A stretch of 64,000 nucleotides of DNA from Nelumbo lutea (lineage: Eukaryota > Streptophyta > Magnoliopsida > Proteales > Nelumbonaceae). How positions within the stretch are numbered: the first letter of the stretch is position 1; each line of letters starts with the position of its first letter. Where the stretch lies: NCBI GenBank assembly GCA_022828595.1, contig JAKGHH010000001.1, forward strand, positions 144,851,017 to 144,915,016, read 5' to 3'. The notes under the pieces were generated by a model. It was not told the origin of the DNA, searched no databases, and was given only the letters and a program-made list of their open reading frames with translations. A program made the translations under genes and the position numbers. This document shows positions 1-10,257 of this stretch, piece after piece.

Positions 1-1180
1 CAGATCTAGCTAGTTTCAGTAGTTTCAGACTTTTCTTCATTCCCCTTACTGAATGCATCTAGGTTAGGTTGCTATAGAATATAGCTTATTAATTCTATAG
101 GTTATTTGGATGAGTTGACAGATTTGAGATCTGATTATCTATTGTTATAACTTCCATTTTTTATTTAATAGATCTGATATAAATCTGATTTAAAGTAGGT
201 TTCAGATCTGTGTTTTCTGATTTCTATGGTGTAGTTCAAATTCGTATCTTCCCATGACTGATTTGCTTGGTTCTTTGCAGATGTTTTAGTTCAGATCTGC
301 ATATATTAAATATCACTATGGAAATAAAAAAAAAAAATCAGATCTGAGCTCACTGAAAAAAAAAAAGAAAAAAATATTCTTTTGATCTTCATTGCTGATT
401 TCTTTAACTGTTAGCTGATTTCAGTTCTGTACAAATCTGCATATAATATTCTTCATTACTGATATTAGTACTCTATTTTTTTTATATTGCTGGTTTGTTT
501 AGTTTTGATTACTGTTTTAGTGCTGCTAGTTTAGCTAGTTTTTGGGTCTATATAGCTCATAAAAACAGGGGAGTTCAGATCTGTACACAATAGAGTTCAG
601 TGTTGAAATAAAAAAATCAGATCTGAGCACATCGAAAAAAAGAAGAAAATATAGCAGCTCTAGTTTCAATAGTTAACTGATTTGAGTTCTGTATATTGAC
701 TTTAGTGTAGTAGTTCAGACCTGTATACATTATTTTATGCCATTTTGACTTCAGGCCTGAGTTGATATATTGCTGATTTGATAGAACTTTATAGGCTGCT
801 TTTCTTTTTAGACTTTGGTTGCTATTTTGGCCTTGGTAGTATAGCTGATTTGTAGTTCAGTGTACTTTATAAAATTCATATAGTTCAGATATGTGTAAAT
901 TACTTTTCATTGCTAAAATCAGAAATCTTAGGCTGCTATTCTTGTTTCAATCTTGTATATCAGTTTGGTAGTGTGCAGTCTTCTTGATTTCAGTCTTGTA
1001 TATCTGATTTCAAATCTGTCTATATTAGTTTTTCAGCCGACTAGTTGTTCCTTTTCTTGAAGTTTTTCTTGTTAGGTAGCATTCAACTTTCTTTGCTTTT
1101 TAGATTTCTACTCTCTTAGTGTTTAACAGTTCCTCTTTCTTAGGATTGTTGCTTGTTTGATAGCTTACATTCCTTGATTA
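1..1180 (+). repeat. Repetitive AT-rich leader with recurring CAGATCTG palindromes
   Basis: No coding sequence is visible. The palindrome CAGATCTG, or a one-base variant, recurs near 205, 291, 340, 575, 618, 714 and 888, usually as TTCAGATCTG or ATCAGATCTGAGC. A larger unit is duplicated: the segment around 288-384 (TTCAGATCTGCAT, then an A-run, then ATCAGATCTGAGC, then a second A-run) recurs around 573-650 in the same order. Its position directly before gag suggests the untranslated leader of the gypsy element. Confidence 0.5.
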
Positions 1181-1215
1181 GTGTACAATAGTTTCTTTAC
1201 TATTTTGATAGAGGA

Positions 1216-1908
1216 GATGGCAACAACCAATCATCAATGGCATTCCGAAAGAGCACAAGTTAGAAGGCAGCAAGGTCTTCACAATGTGGACACATATACA
1301 ACTTTATCTGCACAAATAGGTGCAATCAGCAGGAAAATAGATGAAATGCAGATGGAAGCCATGCATGTGCAGTCCATGACTTGTGATTGGTGTGGGGGAG
1401 GCCACATCAGCACTGCATGCCAAGTTGGAAATCAATTTATGTAGCCTCGAGAACCGGTAAACTTTGTTGGCCACTTTCCAAGGCATCAATACAGTCAATA
1501 CCCTTGTGCCTTTAACATCGGATGGGGAGGATACCCAAATCAGTCATGTGCCGAAGCCTTTCCCCCAAAACTTCCATAAGCCGGAACAAGAATCTAACCT
1601 AGAGGAGCTAATGACAAGTTCATAACTAGTGCTGAAACCAGATTTCAGAATAACAAAACAGAAATAAAGAACTTGGAGAAGCAAGTCGGGCGGTTGGCAC
1701 AATTGATTTCAACAAGAATACCAGGCACTCTACCAAGGAGTACTGAAGTGAAAGAGAAGGCAAGGGCTGAAAACAAGCTTAGTAGGTTGGCCAACACCCT
1801 TGAGCTTTGCATACAAGAGGGAGGAGCTGCAAGGGAAGAGAATGAAAAGATGCAAGGCATGGTAGCATACCTGAATGCCAATCCACATTTTCAAGGGAAA
1901 GAGTGACT
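1216..1908 (+). pseudogene. gypsy gag remnant (nucleocapsid zinc knuckle region)
   Basis: One frame can be followed from the ATG at 1216 to the stop at 1906-1908, but it is broken by stops near 1442, 1577 and 1595. It encodes the C-terminal part of a plant gypsy Gag: a segment ending QMEAMHVQSMTCDWCGGGH, which matches the nucleocapsid knuckle C-x2-C-x4-H-x4-C of the family, and then a segment with ETRFQNN, NLEKQVGRLAQ and ISTR that is typical of Athila/Tat Gag tails. Gag would coat element RNA in cytoplasmic particles. The stops make this copy non-functional. Confidence 0.6.
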
Positions 1909-2900
1909 CAAGTTGGATGGCTTGGATACCCCGCCAATACCCATAAACAATCCTTTAACCTAAGAGCCACCCTCCCTTGAGCTGAAGTAACCCCCTCCAC
2001 CTCTAGAGTATGCTTTCTTAGAGGCTCCATCAGCACTACTAGTAATCATATCAACAGATTTGAGCCCTTTGCAAAGAGAAAAGCTGTTGAGGGTGTCTCG
2101 GGAATACATGACAGTTTTAGATCGAAAGGTGTCATTGATGATGAGGTTGGTGGATGTTTTTAGGCCAGCGGTCAGCACCTCACTAGAAGGTCGAGCTTTA
2201 GACCAAAAACAAGCGCTTGTTGGGAGGCAACCCAATTCAGATTTTTAGTCATAAACTCTCTTGTTTTTGTTTTTGCTTTTCTTATTCATATCAGTTGAGT
2301 TTAGTTAGTATTTATGTAGGATGTTAATTTAATAAGTTGTTGATATCTCTCTATAGTTTTATGTGATTCTTAGCAGCTAGAGGATTTCCATCACAAGAGC
2401 TATTGCAGTATTCAGAAGAAACTTCAGGGAAGTCCTCTAACCCCTCTCATTGATTGATAATGCTCTTCATGCAAATTACCTTCATTGCTGGATTTTTTTT
2501 ATTACTTTCTAACACTAGGACATTGAGGACAATGTTCATCTTAAGTGTGGGGGAGTGAGGCTGTAGCCATGCACCTCAATCATCCCAACACACACATGCT
2601 TGCAATGACATAACCACATAAACTAGAAAGCCCCTTAAGATCATTGCTGTTTATTAGGTGAATTCAAAGAGGGAATACAATGAGTTGAGGGAGACCACTG
2701 TATGTGTTTGCATTTATTCTTATGAATGATCCAACTTAGCACAATGCATGAGGTTAAGGGAGCTGAATATGATTTTCAGCATGACCAACCCTAGCTACCT
2801 TCATGTGTAGAATGCACTTAATTGATGATCATTCGAGCTAGTTCACATCTGAACTATTAATGCATGAGGTTCAATAACTAAAAAAGAAAGAAAAAAAAGT
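1909..2900 (+). other. Non-coding 3' zone of the gypsy element
   Basis: This stretch has no long convincing frame. It includes the conserved-looking segment ending cgcttgttgggaggcaaccc (about 2209-2235) and a purine-rich patch, aagtgtgggggagtgagg (about 2543), which resembles a second internal polypurine tract. Such long untranslated zones between pol and the 3' LTR are usual in Athila-like elements. A 62-codon frame at 2060-2248 has no recognisable domain. Confidence 0.4.
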
Positions 2901-3050
2901 GTGAGATGGAGCATAAAATGCATTCACACCAAAAGAAGAAAGAAGAAAATACCCCATGTGAGATGGAGCATAAAATGCACTCACACCGAAAGAAAAAAGA
3001 GAAAATGCCCCATATGAGATGGAGCATAAAATGCACTCACACCAAAAATG
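2901..3050 (+). repeat. Tandem repeat, three units of about 57 bp
   Basis: GAGATGGAGCATAAAATGCA begins at 2903, 2960 and 3016, giving periods of 57 and 56 bp. Each unit continues with CACTCACACC (or CATTCACACC) and an AG-rich run. The third unit is truncated after ACACCAAAAA. The array lies in the untranslated 3' zone of the gypsy element. Confidence 0.85.
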
Positions 3051-3361
3051 TGGTTGAACACTTAGATAGATGCAATGATAGATTTGAAACCAAGCTCATA
3101 TTAATGGTTAATTTTAGTGGTCAAGGTGCTGATTTGCATGAGGAATGGAAGTGAATGTTGGAGCATGAAGAACCTTATATTCTACATTTTCTTAGATCTT
3201 ATGTATGTGATAAGAATGGTAGTTCATAGGAATGGAGCAGAGTACTTACACAAGTTTCCCGACCACTCAATGCATCCTCCTCCTAAAAATTCATCCGTAA
3301 ATGGTGAGAATAAGGGGGGATGATCAGTTTATGGGTTATGTCTTTGCTTGAGGACAAGCAA

Positions 3362-4260
3362 AAGCTTAAGTGTGGGGGTGTTTGATGTGTGCACAATTTA
3401 CATATAAATTCTGGTGTTTATGCATGGTTTTGATGCTGATTTGTGTGAATTCTTACCCCAATTTAGCTTGATTTCAGGAAATTGTCAAAGGGGACAAGTC
3501 TAGGGAAAAAGAGCATAAAATCATGCTAAAGGAGGCCAAATAGAAGGTGATACAGCCCAGCTGGGAGCAAGGCCCAGCCGAGAGGTCAAAGGAGGGCCAT
3601 TCGGCCCATGCTTCACTCTTTGGGAAAGCCCAAAGAGAGAGCACAATCAAAGCTCTCCAATGGAGCCTATTTGGCCCAGCAATGAGGAGGCCCATTTGTA
3701 GATCAAGAGCAGTTCAAGAGCAGCCCAAAGTGTAGCCCAAGGAGCCTAAAGGCAGGAAACTTTCTAGAAGAGAGAAAGGAGGCGTAAGTGAAAAACAAGG
3801 CTAATTGGGTAATTCTAGACAATTTTGGCACCGAATAGTAATTTGGGCATAAATCTCTCATCTGGACTCCGATTGAGATGATTTGGAAAGATAAAGAAAA
3901 GTTCTAGAACTTTTATTTGAGTTTTGATAGAAATGGCATAAATCAGGGTCAAATCAAGCCTGAATTATCTAGAACCGCACCGTAGAACTTTCTAGTTGAG
4001 AGAGCTTTCTAGAGGAGAGAACTTTCTAGATGGGAGAACTTTCTAGAGGAGGAAAGGGGCTGAGGGAAAAGGGGTCTAACACCTGATTTCAAACTCTCCC
4101 TGAGCTCTTGTTCTTAGAGAGAAGAAGAGAGAGATAGGCGCAAGAGAGGAGAAGAGAGGAGGAACAAGCAGCTTCAAGAGAAGAAGAAGCTGAATTCGAA
4201 GGGGGAGAAAGCAATTGGAGATCAAGGTTTCATCCTCACTTGATTTCTGCACAAATTGGT
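3362..4260 (+). repeat. Polypurine tract and 3' LTR of the gypsy element
   Basis: The tract AAGCTTAAGTGTGGGGGTG (from 3363) directly precedes TGATGTGTGCACAATT, which starts at 3383 with the canonical TG of an LTR. The following sequence contains 'actccgattgagatgattt' (3866 onward), seen in many plant gypsy LTRs, and a short tandem of TTTCTAGA-type units (3983-4055). The 3' border is uncertain because no second LTR is available. Confidence 0.5.
3983..4055 (+). repeat. Short tandem repeat of about 18 bp (AACTTTCTAGA core)
   Basis: Four adjacent units carry ACTTTCTAGN or GCTTTCTAGA joined by GAGGAGAG/TTGAGAG/ATGGGAG spacers. A further degenerate copy (AAACTTTCTAGAAGAG) lies near 3758. The array is inside the gypsy LTR. 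Confidence 0.7.
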
Positions 4261-4554
4261 AATTGAATTTAGCTCAGATTTATGTAATTTCTCAATCAAT
4301 TTTTTTCTTTTCTTGCTGTAATCAATGAATGTATTATTAAAATTCTATTTTGTATTTTGTTTTTTAAGTACATTCGAGTAAAGTAGATTCAATCTTAAAG
4401 TAGTGCACTTGCTATTTTCACAATGAGCCACACATCAGATTCCAACTAATACTTCACTTGAAGTAGAAGACTTAGTATAGTACACAAGATTTGATAAGCT
4501 AATAATGATATCTGATCACATATTTTTTACAGAAACCTGCTGTTGCTGATTGAA

Positions 4555-6600
4555 TATTTCATTATTTCTTGATCTCCATATAATCTCCAAAGATTATGAT
4601 AGAAAACAGTGAGCACACGTTGATTCTAACTCTTTACATTATGTCTTTCAGCCATTGTGAAAAAACGAAAAAAAGAATAGGTAGAGGAGTGGGGTATAAT
4701 GACCATATTTGGCTACTAATATCACATTTGGTAAATACATGAATAAGGTCTTCAGGTTCTCTATGGCATATGGCACAGTCACGGCTTTGGATAATGTTCC
4801 GGTGATGTAAATATACTGCACTAGGGAGCTTTTCTAATACTAGTAGCCAGAAAAAAAAAATTGTTGGATATTCTATATATAGGAGTTAGGAGCAAGGTAA
4901 ACACCACACATTAATCGGACTTTAGATCAAATGGGCCTGGGTTGGTTACCACTATAGATGAGGGTGAATCCCCCTGGGGCTGCTGTTCGTGGCAATTTTA
5001 AGAAAAGAGCAAGGTTACAGAAATCACTGGGCGACTTTCACTTTACCACAAACAATTATGAAGAGGCTATGGGGGCGAACCTTAACCTGCCCCCTAGCAA
5101 CATGAGAGTCTTAGCGTGGACTGTCAGGGTGGCGGGAGTTCCTCGACAGTTCGACATCTTCAAAAGCTCCTGGCTGATAATAACGGATTTGGAATCCGAA
5201 GCTTGTGCTTGTAGGAAGGTGTTTAATAATTTTGTCTGGAGATTGGGTTTTACTCAGTTTATTTTGAGGGGAATGTTTAAGCTGTGATTTAGGCTCTTTT
5301 GGAGACGTCGTCTCCTCTTCCTTGGCGTATACAACATACGATCGCCGATTGCAGAGCTCTTCTTCATAGTTTCCCTCTCGATTCAGTGAGTTTAGATCCT
5401 AGGAGTGCTAATCTGGTAAGCCATATCTTAGCTAATTTTGGTTCTAGATGTTCTTAGGATTAACACCTGTCGGTGTGTCCTAGTTTTCTCTTTGTTTGTA
5501 TTGATGGCGATTGCTCTCTGAACTCCAGTTTATGAAATAGCCTTATCAGGCTTTAAAAAAAAAAAAAGACTTCGTAGGCCGATTTGGTATTGACTTTTCC
5601 ATCCTTGCTAGAAGCCCATACCCACTTATCTTCATTATGAGAATCTAAACTTACTGGAATGGCACATATATTTGATTTAGAACAAGAACTGGAATTAGTG
5701 ACGAGACTTCATTGAGATTCCAATCTGCATTAACAATACAGTTAGACACAAAGTAAGGATTGTTTCTCGAAAACGAGCCATTTCTTTTCTGTAAACCTTT
5801 TTTTAGTAGATGTGTTCCTACCGCTTCGCCAAACCCCAGGAGTCATTATGCCTAACTATTAAATGTAAGAATTCCTTTCAACAACCATATTTGAGACCCA
5901 ATCCACCAAACTTTTTTGGCTTAATGACCTAGTTCCATCCAACATGGTGTTTCGATTGTTTTCCCTATGAACCCCATAAGAATCCCTTCTTAATAGAATT
6001 GATTTGACTCAAAACAGTATTAGCTAGTAGGGATCTTAAACCTTTGGAAAGAGTGGTTGGGAATATTTTCAATAATACTGCTAACAAGTAAACAAGGGTA
6101 TGGCGACCTGCTAAATAGAGAGTTAATTTCGCTCTTCCATGATCGATGCATGCTAGTCTACTTCTAATTAACTTTTACCCAAAAGAGTTAATTTCACTCG
6201 GGCGACCCTCTCCACACCTAAATACTTTCTCAAATTTTGTCGTCATTGGGATACCCGAGTTAGCTGATATATAATACACGTTTGAGACATGAGACATCGA
6301 GGAACGTTGGCTGATACTACCATGCGGGATTTTGCTAAGTTTATAGTCTCACCCACTTAATTACTGAAAAGGTTAAGAATGCCCAGAATTTTCCTTTATT
6401 GGGATAGGGATGCTCTAGATATTATGTGATAGAGGAGGTGTATGTCGAGCTAATTTGAAAGGTTTGACCTCCCTTATTATCAATCAGACCTAACAAGATT
6501 TCTAAACTAAGAATAAAAAGGTATGGCGAAAGAGGACCCCCCTTCAGATGCCTCTCGTTCGTTTGAAAGGTTTGATCATTGGTCATATGTTCAAGTTTCT
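4555..6600 (-). mobile_element. L1-type LINE ORF2 remnant, minus strand, split by another LINE
   Basis: Minus-strand translation in several frames gives L1 ORF2 landmarks in order: an RT segment like 'RGGPLSPYLFILSLEI' (6560-6500); the post-RT region with LAGRHTLVYLLAVLL, INSIKKGFLWGS and KPKKFGGLGLKYG (6170-5870); a segment KWVWASSKDGKVNTKSAYEV (5640-5570); then, after an interruption, the RT zinc-binding domain CAICHREPEDLIHVFTKC (4800-4720). Many stops and frameshifts show an old copy. ORF2 normally supplies endonuclease and reverse transcriptase for target-primed retrotransposition. The 4880-5568 gap is a plus-strand LINE tail. Confidence 0.6.
4950..5568 (+). mobile_element. LINE 3' fragment with RNase H-like remnant and A-tail
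   Basis: The 109-codon frame at 4958-5287 starts with a segment like the plant LINE RNase H opening (VNPPGAAVRGN, where VNTDGAVRGN is usual) and continues with NNYEEAMGAN. The next stretch (5320-5450) reads PWRIQHTIADCRALL and DPRSANLVSHILANFG, the usual end of the RNase H domain. An A-run at 5555-5567 is consistent with a retroposed 3' end. It interrupts the minus-strand LINE between KSAYEV and the zinc-binding domain. Stops and frame changes show decay. Confidence 0.5.
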
Positions 6601-6693
6601 ATTAATGATCAGATAGATCAGGGTTGTATTGGGAGCAGGTTGTAGCAAGGACACATCGTTCTGGGTCTAGTGAATTGAAAGAGTTACTGGGCT

Positions 6694-6902
6694 TAATAGA
6701 ACACGCCTCTGATTTCAGATCTTAGCTGGGCTCTCTATTTCCATATCGTAGTTGGCTCTTATCCCTTTTGTTTTATCCATTAATTATAGTTATCTTTATT
6801 ATTTATTAGAGTTCTACTTGGACTCTACTTGCTTGTATTTAAATACCTATGCATCGAATATAGAAATCAATAATCTTCTTCTTCCTCAAATAATATCTGT
6901 TA
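6694..6902 (+). repeat. 5' LTR of the 6.7-kb copia element
   Basis: This 209-bp repeat matches 9705-9874 over most of its length. It begins TAATAGAAC and ends CTGTTA, not the canonical TG...CA. The 3' copy is about 40 bp shorter through loss of the segment around the second TATTTAAATACC stretch. The next bases are the primer-binding site complementary to initiator tRNA-Met. Confidence 0.9.
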
Positions 6903-6927
6903 TGGTATCAGAGAAGGATCAACAAGA

Positions 6928-7385
6928 GATGGCTAGTAATCACTTTGACAACAACTCAGCCACCTCTGCTGCGGCTACCACTGTAGAAACAACACAAGAT
7001 ATTACATCTCTTCGGGTGCCTTCAACCACAATGTCAACACTCAACTTTGGTCAACTTGTTACAGTAAAGTTGGATCGTTACAACTATCTGATCTAGAGAT
7101 CACAGGTACTACCTGCTCTCCTTGTATCGGATATCTGCTTGGCTATGCTGATGGAACACTTATCTGTCTGCCCAAAACAATAAAAACTAATGGTCAGTTC
7201 ACTCCAAATCCTGCATATACCCAATGGAGGAAACAAGATCAGCTTCTTCTTAGCTGGATGCTCTCCACGCTTACTGAATGAGTCCTTGGGCAAGTTATTG
7301 GCTGCAACACAACACATGCTGTATGGAGTAGTACCCTAGAAAAATTGCATGCGTATTGTTCTAGAGTCAGAATCATGCAATTACA
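6928..7385 (+). pseudogene. copia gag remnant
   Basis: The start is probably the ATG at 6928 (MASNHFDNN), after the primer-binding site. A serine/threonine-rich N-terminus leads to LNFGQLVTVKLDRYNYLI, the copia Gag opening in which the family has an L/N-x-N-Y-x-x-W motif. A stop replaces the tryptophan-containing segment at about 7094, and translation continues with frame shifts through LLSWMLSTL-like and SRVRIMQLH segments (about 7250-7385). It is non-functional. The frame then runs directly into integrase sequence, showing that the intervening Gag tail and protease are deleted. Confidence 0.6.
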
Positions 7386-7389
7386 TAGT

Positions 7390-7790
7390 GGTGGAGGAGA
7401 GTTTTGAAATTTTCTTTCCTTGAACAGAATGGGATAACCCATCCATTGACCTGTCCTCATACCTCCGAGCAAAATGGCAGTATTGAGAGAGGTCATCGTA
7501 TCATTGTTGAAAATGGACTGGCTTTGCTTGCTCAAGCTTCAGCTCCATTTATTTATTGGTGGGAAGCATTCTCTAGTGTTGTATATTTGTATAATGGCAC
7601 ACCTACTCGGGTGAAGGTGTTTGGTTGTCAGTGTTTTCCATATTTGAGGCCTTATAATAGTAACAAGATGAACTATCGTTCTACTCCTTGCATCTTTCTT
7701 GGGTACATCACTACGCATCATGGGTACAAATGTCTTGATCCTTCTACTGGTCGCTGGTATGTCTCTCGTCATGTCTGTTCAATAAGAGTT
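7390..7790 (+). pseudogene. copia integrase remnant
   Basis: The frame at 7404-7874 contains GITHPLTCPHTSEQNGSIER, the C-terminal part of the integrase catalytic core; the glutamate after QNGSI is the family's catalytic E. It continues with VFGCQCFPYLRPY, PCIFLGY and GYKCLDPSTGR, the standard region downstream of the core. The upstream catalytic aspartates are missing and the usual INRLPT...PFE segment is shortened (YNGTPTRVKVFGC), so at least two internal deletions have occurred. Confidence 0.8.
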
Positions 7791-8224
7791 ATTATCCAAT
7801 TAAATTTATTAATCATGCTATGCCTCAACCTAGTCACTCCCAACCTATACCCTCATTTCCCATTTAGTCCATAATTTTATCTTCCATCAAACCAAATTAT
7901 ACCGAATTGTCTCCTCCCCTTAACATGACGCCACAACCTTCTCTCCTTCACCCTATATTTGATTCATTACCCTCCAATTCTGAATCGACTTTAGAATTGG
8001 CTGATCACCATACCAATACCAATATCCCAACCTCCCCTCTCTCCACCTCTACTACTGTCCCTCTTATCTCTACCCATGTTGATCCCCCACCAACCAATAC
8101 TCACTCTATGACCACTCGGTCAAAGAGTGGTATTTTTCAAACCCAAAATCTACCTTGCACCCAAATACCCTACTATTGAACCCATATTTGAACCCTCTAC
8201 TGTTAAGCAAGCTCTCCTGATCAA

Positions 8225-9650
8225 GAATTAGTACAATGCCATGAAAGATGAATTTGGTGCACTTACTCGTAACAAGACTTGGGTCCTTGTACCTCACCCA
8301 ATTGATCAAAATGTCATTGGCTTTAAGTGGGTTTTCCGCCTTAAGTGTGGTTCAGACAGTTGCATTTTACGCTATAAGGCCCACCTTATTGCTAAGGGAT
8401 TCTCTCAACAAGAAGGTGTAGACTATTACGAGACATTTAGCATTGTTAAACCTGTCACCATCAGGTTATTACTTTCTATTGCAGTCTCTAAAATTTGGCC
8501 CATTCATCAAATTGATGTTTAAAATGCATTTTTTCATGAGGAAACAATTTTTTATGGAACAACCACTAGGTTTCAAAGATGCTACTCATCCTAATCATGT
8601 TTGTTTGCTAAAGCGCTTTCTCTACGGCTTGAAACAAGCTCCACGCACTTGGTACAACAAACTTGCCATGTTCTTACAAAATCATGCCTTTACCTACTCC
8701 AAAGAGGATCGATCATTCTCTCTTTTACAAACATGATCATCATGGGTCTCTCTTCATTCTCATCTATGTGGATGACATTTTCATTACAGGCAACAACTCC
8801 TCCATGATTACATCTCTTATTACTTTTTTGAGTTCTACATTCGCAGTTAAACATCTTGGAGATATTCATTATTTCTTAAGAGTTGAAACAAAACAACTCT
8901 CATCAGGCCTCTTCCTCTCCCAACATAAGTATATTATTGATATTTTAACTTCCACCGGTATGATTAATGACAAACCAGCCCACACTCCCTTCTCTTTAAG
9001 CTGTTCTCATACTACAAAATCTTTCTCTGATGTTACCTTATATCGGAGGACTGTTGCTGCCTTACAATACTTGTCACTTACTCGCCCTGACATAGCCTTT
9101 ACTGTCTATAAGGCATGTCAATTCATGCATGCACCATCAACAGGTCATTAGGCGGCTGTCAAACGTATTTTACGTTACTTAAAAGCAACCATGCATCATG
9201 GATTATGTATCACACCGTCTTCAGTTGATTCCCTTCTATCATTTTCTTGGGCAAGTGATCATGTGGATAGAAAATCTCAAAGTGGGTTATGCATTTTCCT
9301 TGGCAGCAACCCGGTCTCTTGGTCTTCCAAAAAGCAAAAGGCAATCTGTAGGTTCAGCATTGAGAGCGAATACCCCAGTCTTGCATCTACAGAAATTGAG
9401 ACACTCTGGATTCAATCTCTGCTTCATGAGATTGGATTTCCCCTTCGATCACCCCTACCTTACTTTGCGATAACATAAGTGCAACCTTTCTTGCAACGAA
9501 TCCAGTTTTTCATTCTCGATCCAAGCATATTGAGATTGGCATCCACTTTGTTAGAGATTTTGTCGCCAAGAAGAAGCTTCATGTTCAGCATGTCAACTCT
9601 GTAGAATAGCTGGCCAATGCTTTCACTAAAGGGCTCCCCTTCAACAAATT
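8225..9650 (+). pseudogene. copia reverse transcriptase and RNase H remnant
   Basis: Frames at 8241-8522, 8663-9151 and 9191-9478 join into a copia RT-RNase H. Landmarks are WVLVPHP, IGFKWVFRLK, LIAKGFSQQEGVDYYETFS, the catalytic YVDD (8764-8775), LGDIHYFLRVE and RPDIAF, then RNase H with WASDHVDRKSQSGLCIFLG and PVSWSSKKQK. In-frame stops occur near 8519 and 9149, and the finger region (8520-8660) is shifted. RNase H ends near 9650, just before the polypurine tract. The enzyme would copy element RNA into DNA, but this copy is broken. Confidence 0.88.
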
Positions 9651-9704
9651 TGCATCTCTTCATTCCAAGTTACACATGACATGCCTGTACAACTTGAAGG
9701 GGGA

Positions 9705-9874
9705 TAATAGAACACGCCTCTGATTTCAGATCTTAGATGGGCTCTCTGTTTCCATATCGTGGCTGGCTCTTATCCTTCTTGTTTTATCCATTAATTATAG
9801 TTATCTTTTTTTATTTATTAGAGTTCTACTCAAACTCCACTTGCTTGTATTTATTTATCCATTAATATCTGTTA
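9705..9874 (+). repeat. 3' LTR of the 6.7-kb copia element
   Basis: The repeat begins TAATAGAACACGCC directly after the polypurine tract and ends ATATCTGTTA. It matches the 5' LTR except for scattered substitutions and one deletion. GGGCT follows at 9875. Confidence 0.9.
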
Positions 9875-9879
9875 GGGCT

Positions 9880-10255
9880 TGAGGAGCAAGATGTTTTAGG
9901 TTTCTAACAGAAAAGATGGATCTGGTATATAGGTTCATGAGGTTGGTGCGATTGAGGAGAAAAACACAGTGGGTTGAACAAGATTTTGTAGCAGTTGTGG
10001 GATTTCATCGGTCAATGGTGTGACTAAGATCCATACTTGGGTTTGTGGCTTCCATAGAATTGTTGGGTTTATCTCTTGAAGCCATGGGTGTAGCTGATGG
10101 AAAACTTGTAGATGTTGGGCTTGGATTGAGATCTCCACTTGCAAAGTTTCACTGAGGTTGGACTCCATCTTGAGATTGTTCTGAATTGCATGGCTTCGTT
10201 ACTTTTATAGAGGCTTTATTCCAAGATTTTATTTTCTCAGTTGGTTTACATGACC
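9880..10255 (-). other. Unassigned 0.4-kb segment with a minus-strand TATA-like box and short ORF
   Basis: Between the copia element and the LINE there is no recognisable domain on the plus strand. On the minus strand CTATAAAAG (about 10203-10211) lies about 40 bp before an ATG (10168) that opens a 77-codon frame ending at 9935. The protein (MESNLSETLQVEIS...) matches no family I know. It could be part of another inserted element. Confidence 0.25.
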
Positions 10256-10257
10256 TT

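Larger units (their letters stand above)
1..4260 (+). mobile_element. Decayed Ty3/gypsy (Athila/Tat-like) retrotransposon, 3' part
   Basis: Plus-strand order is a repetitive leader, a gag remnant with a zinc knuckle, a long non-coding 3' region, a polypurine tract and the start of a 3' LTR. The pol region (protease, RT, RNase H, integrase) expected between gag and the 3' region is not visible, so the copy is internally deleted. The phrase around 2209-2235 (cgcttgttgggaggcaaccc) and the late segment 'gaggacaagcaaaagcttaagtgtggggg' type (3351-3380) are typical of the 3' untranslated zone of Athila/Tat gypsy elements; this is family knowledge. The 5' LTR lies outside the window or is lost. The right border is approximate because no partner LTR is present for comparison. 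Confidence 0.65.
6694..9874 (+). mobile_element. Short Ty1/copia retrotransposon with two LTRs and a 5-bp target duplication
   Basis: Both LTRs begin TAATAGAACACGCCTCTG (6694 and 9705) and end ATATCTGTTA (6902 and 9874). The flanks are identical, GGGCT at 6689-6693 and 9875-9879, which is a perfect 5-bp target-site duplication. The primer-binding site TGGTATCAGAG follows the 5' LTR at 6903, and a polypurine tract (GAAGGGGGA) precedes the 3' LTR. At about 3.2 kb it is far shorter than a complete copia element (commonly 4.5-6 kb): most of gag, all of protease and part of integrase are deleted. Host-side sequence joins cleanly across the duplication. Confidence 0.93.
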
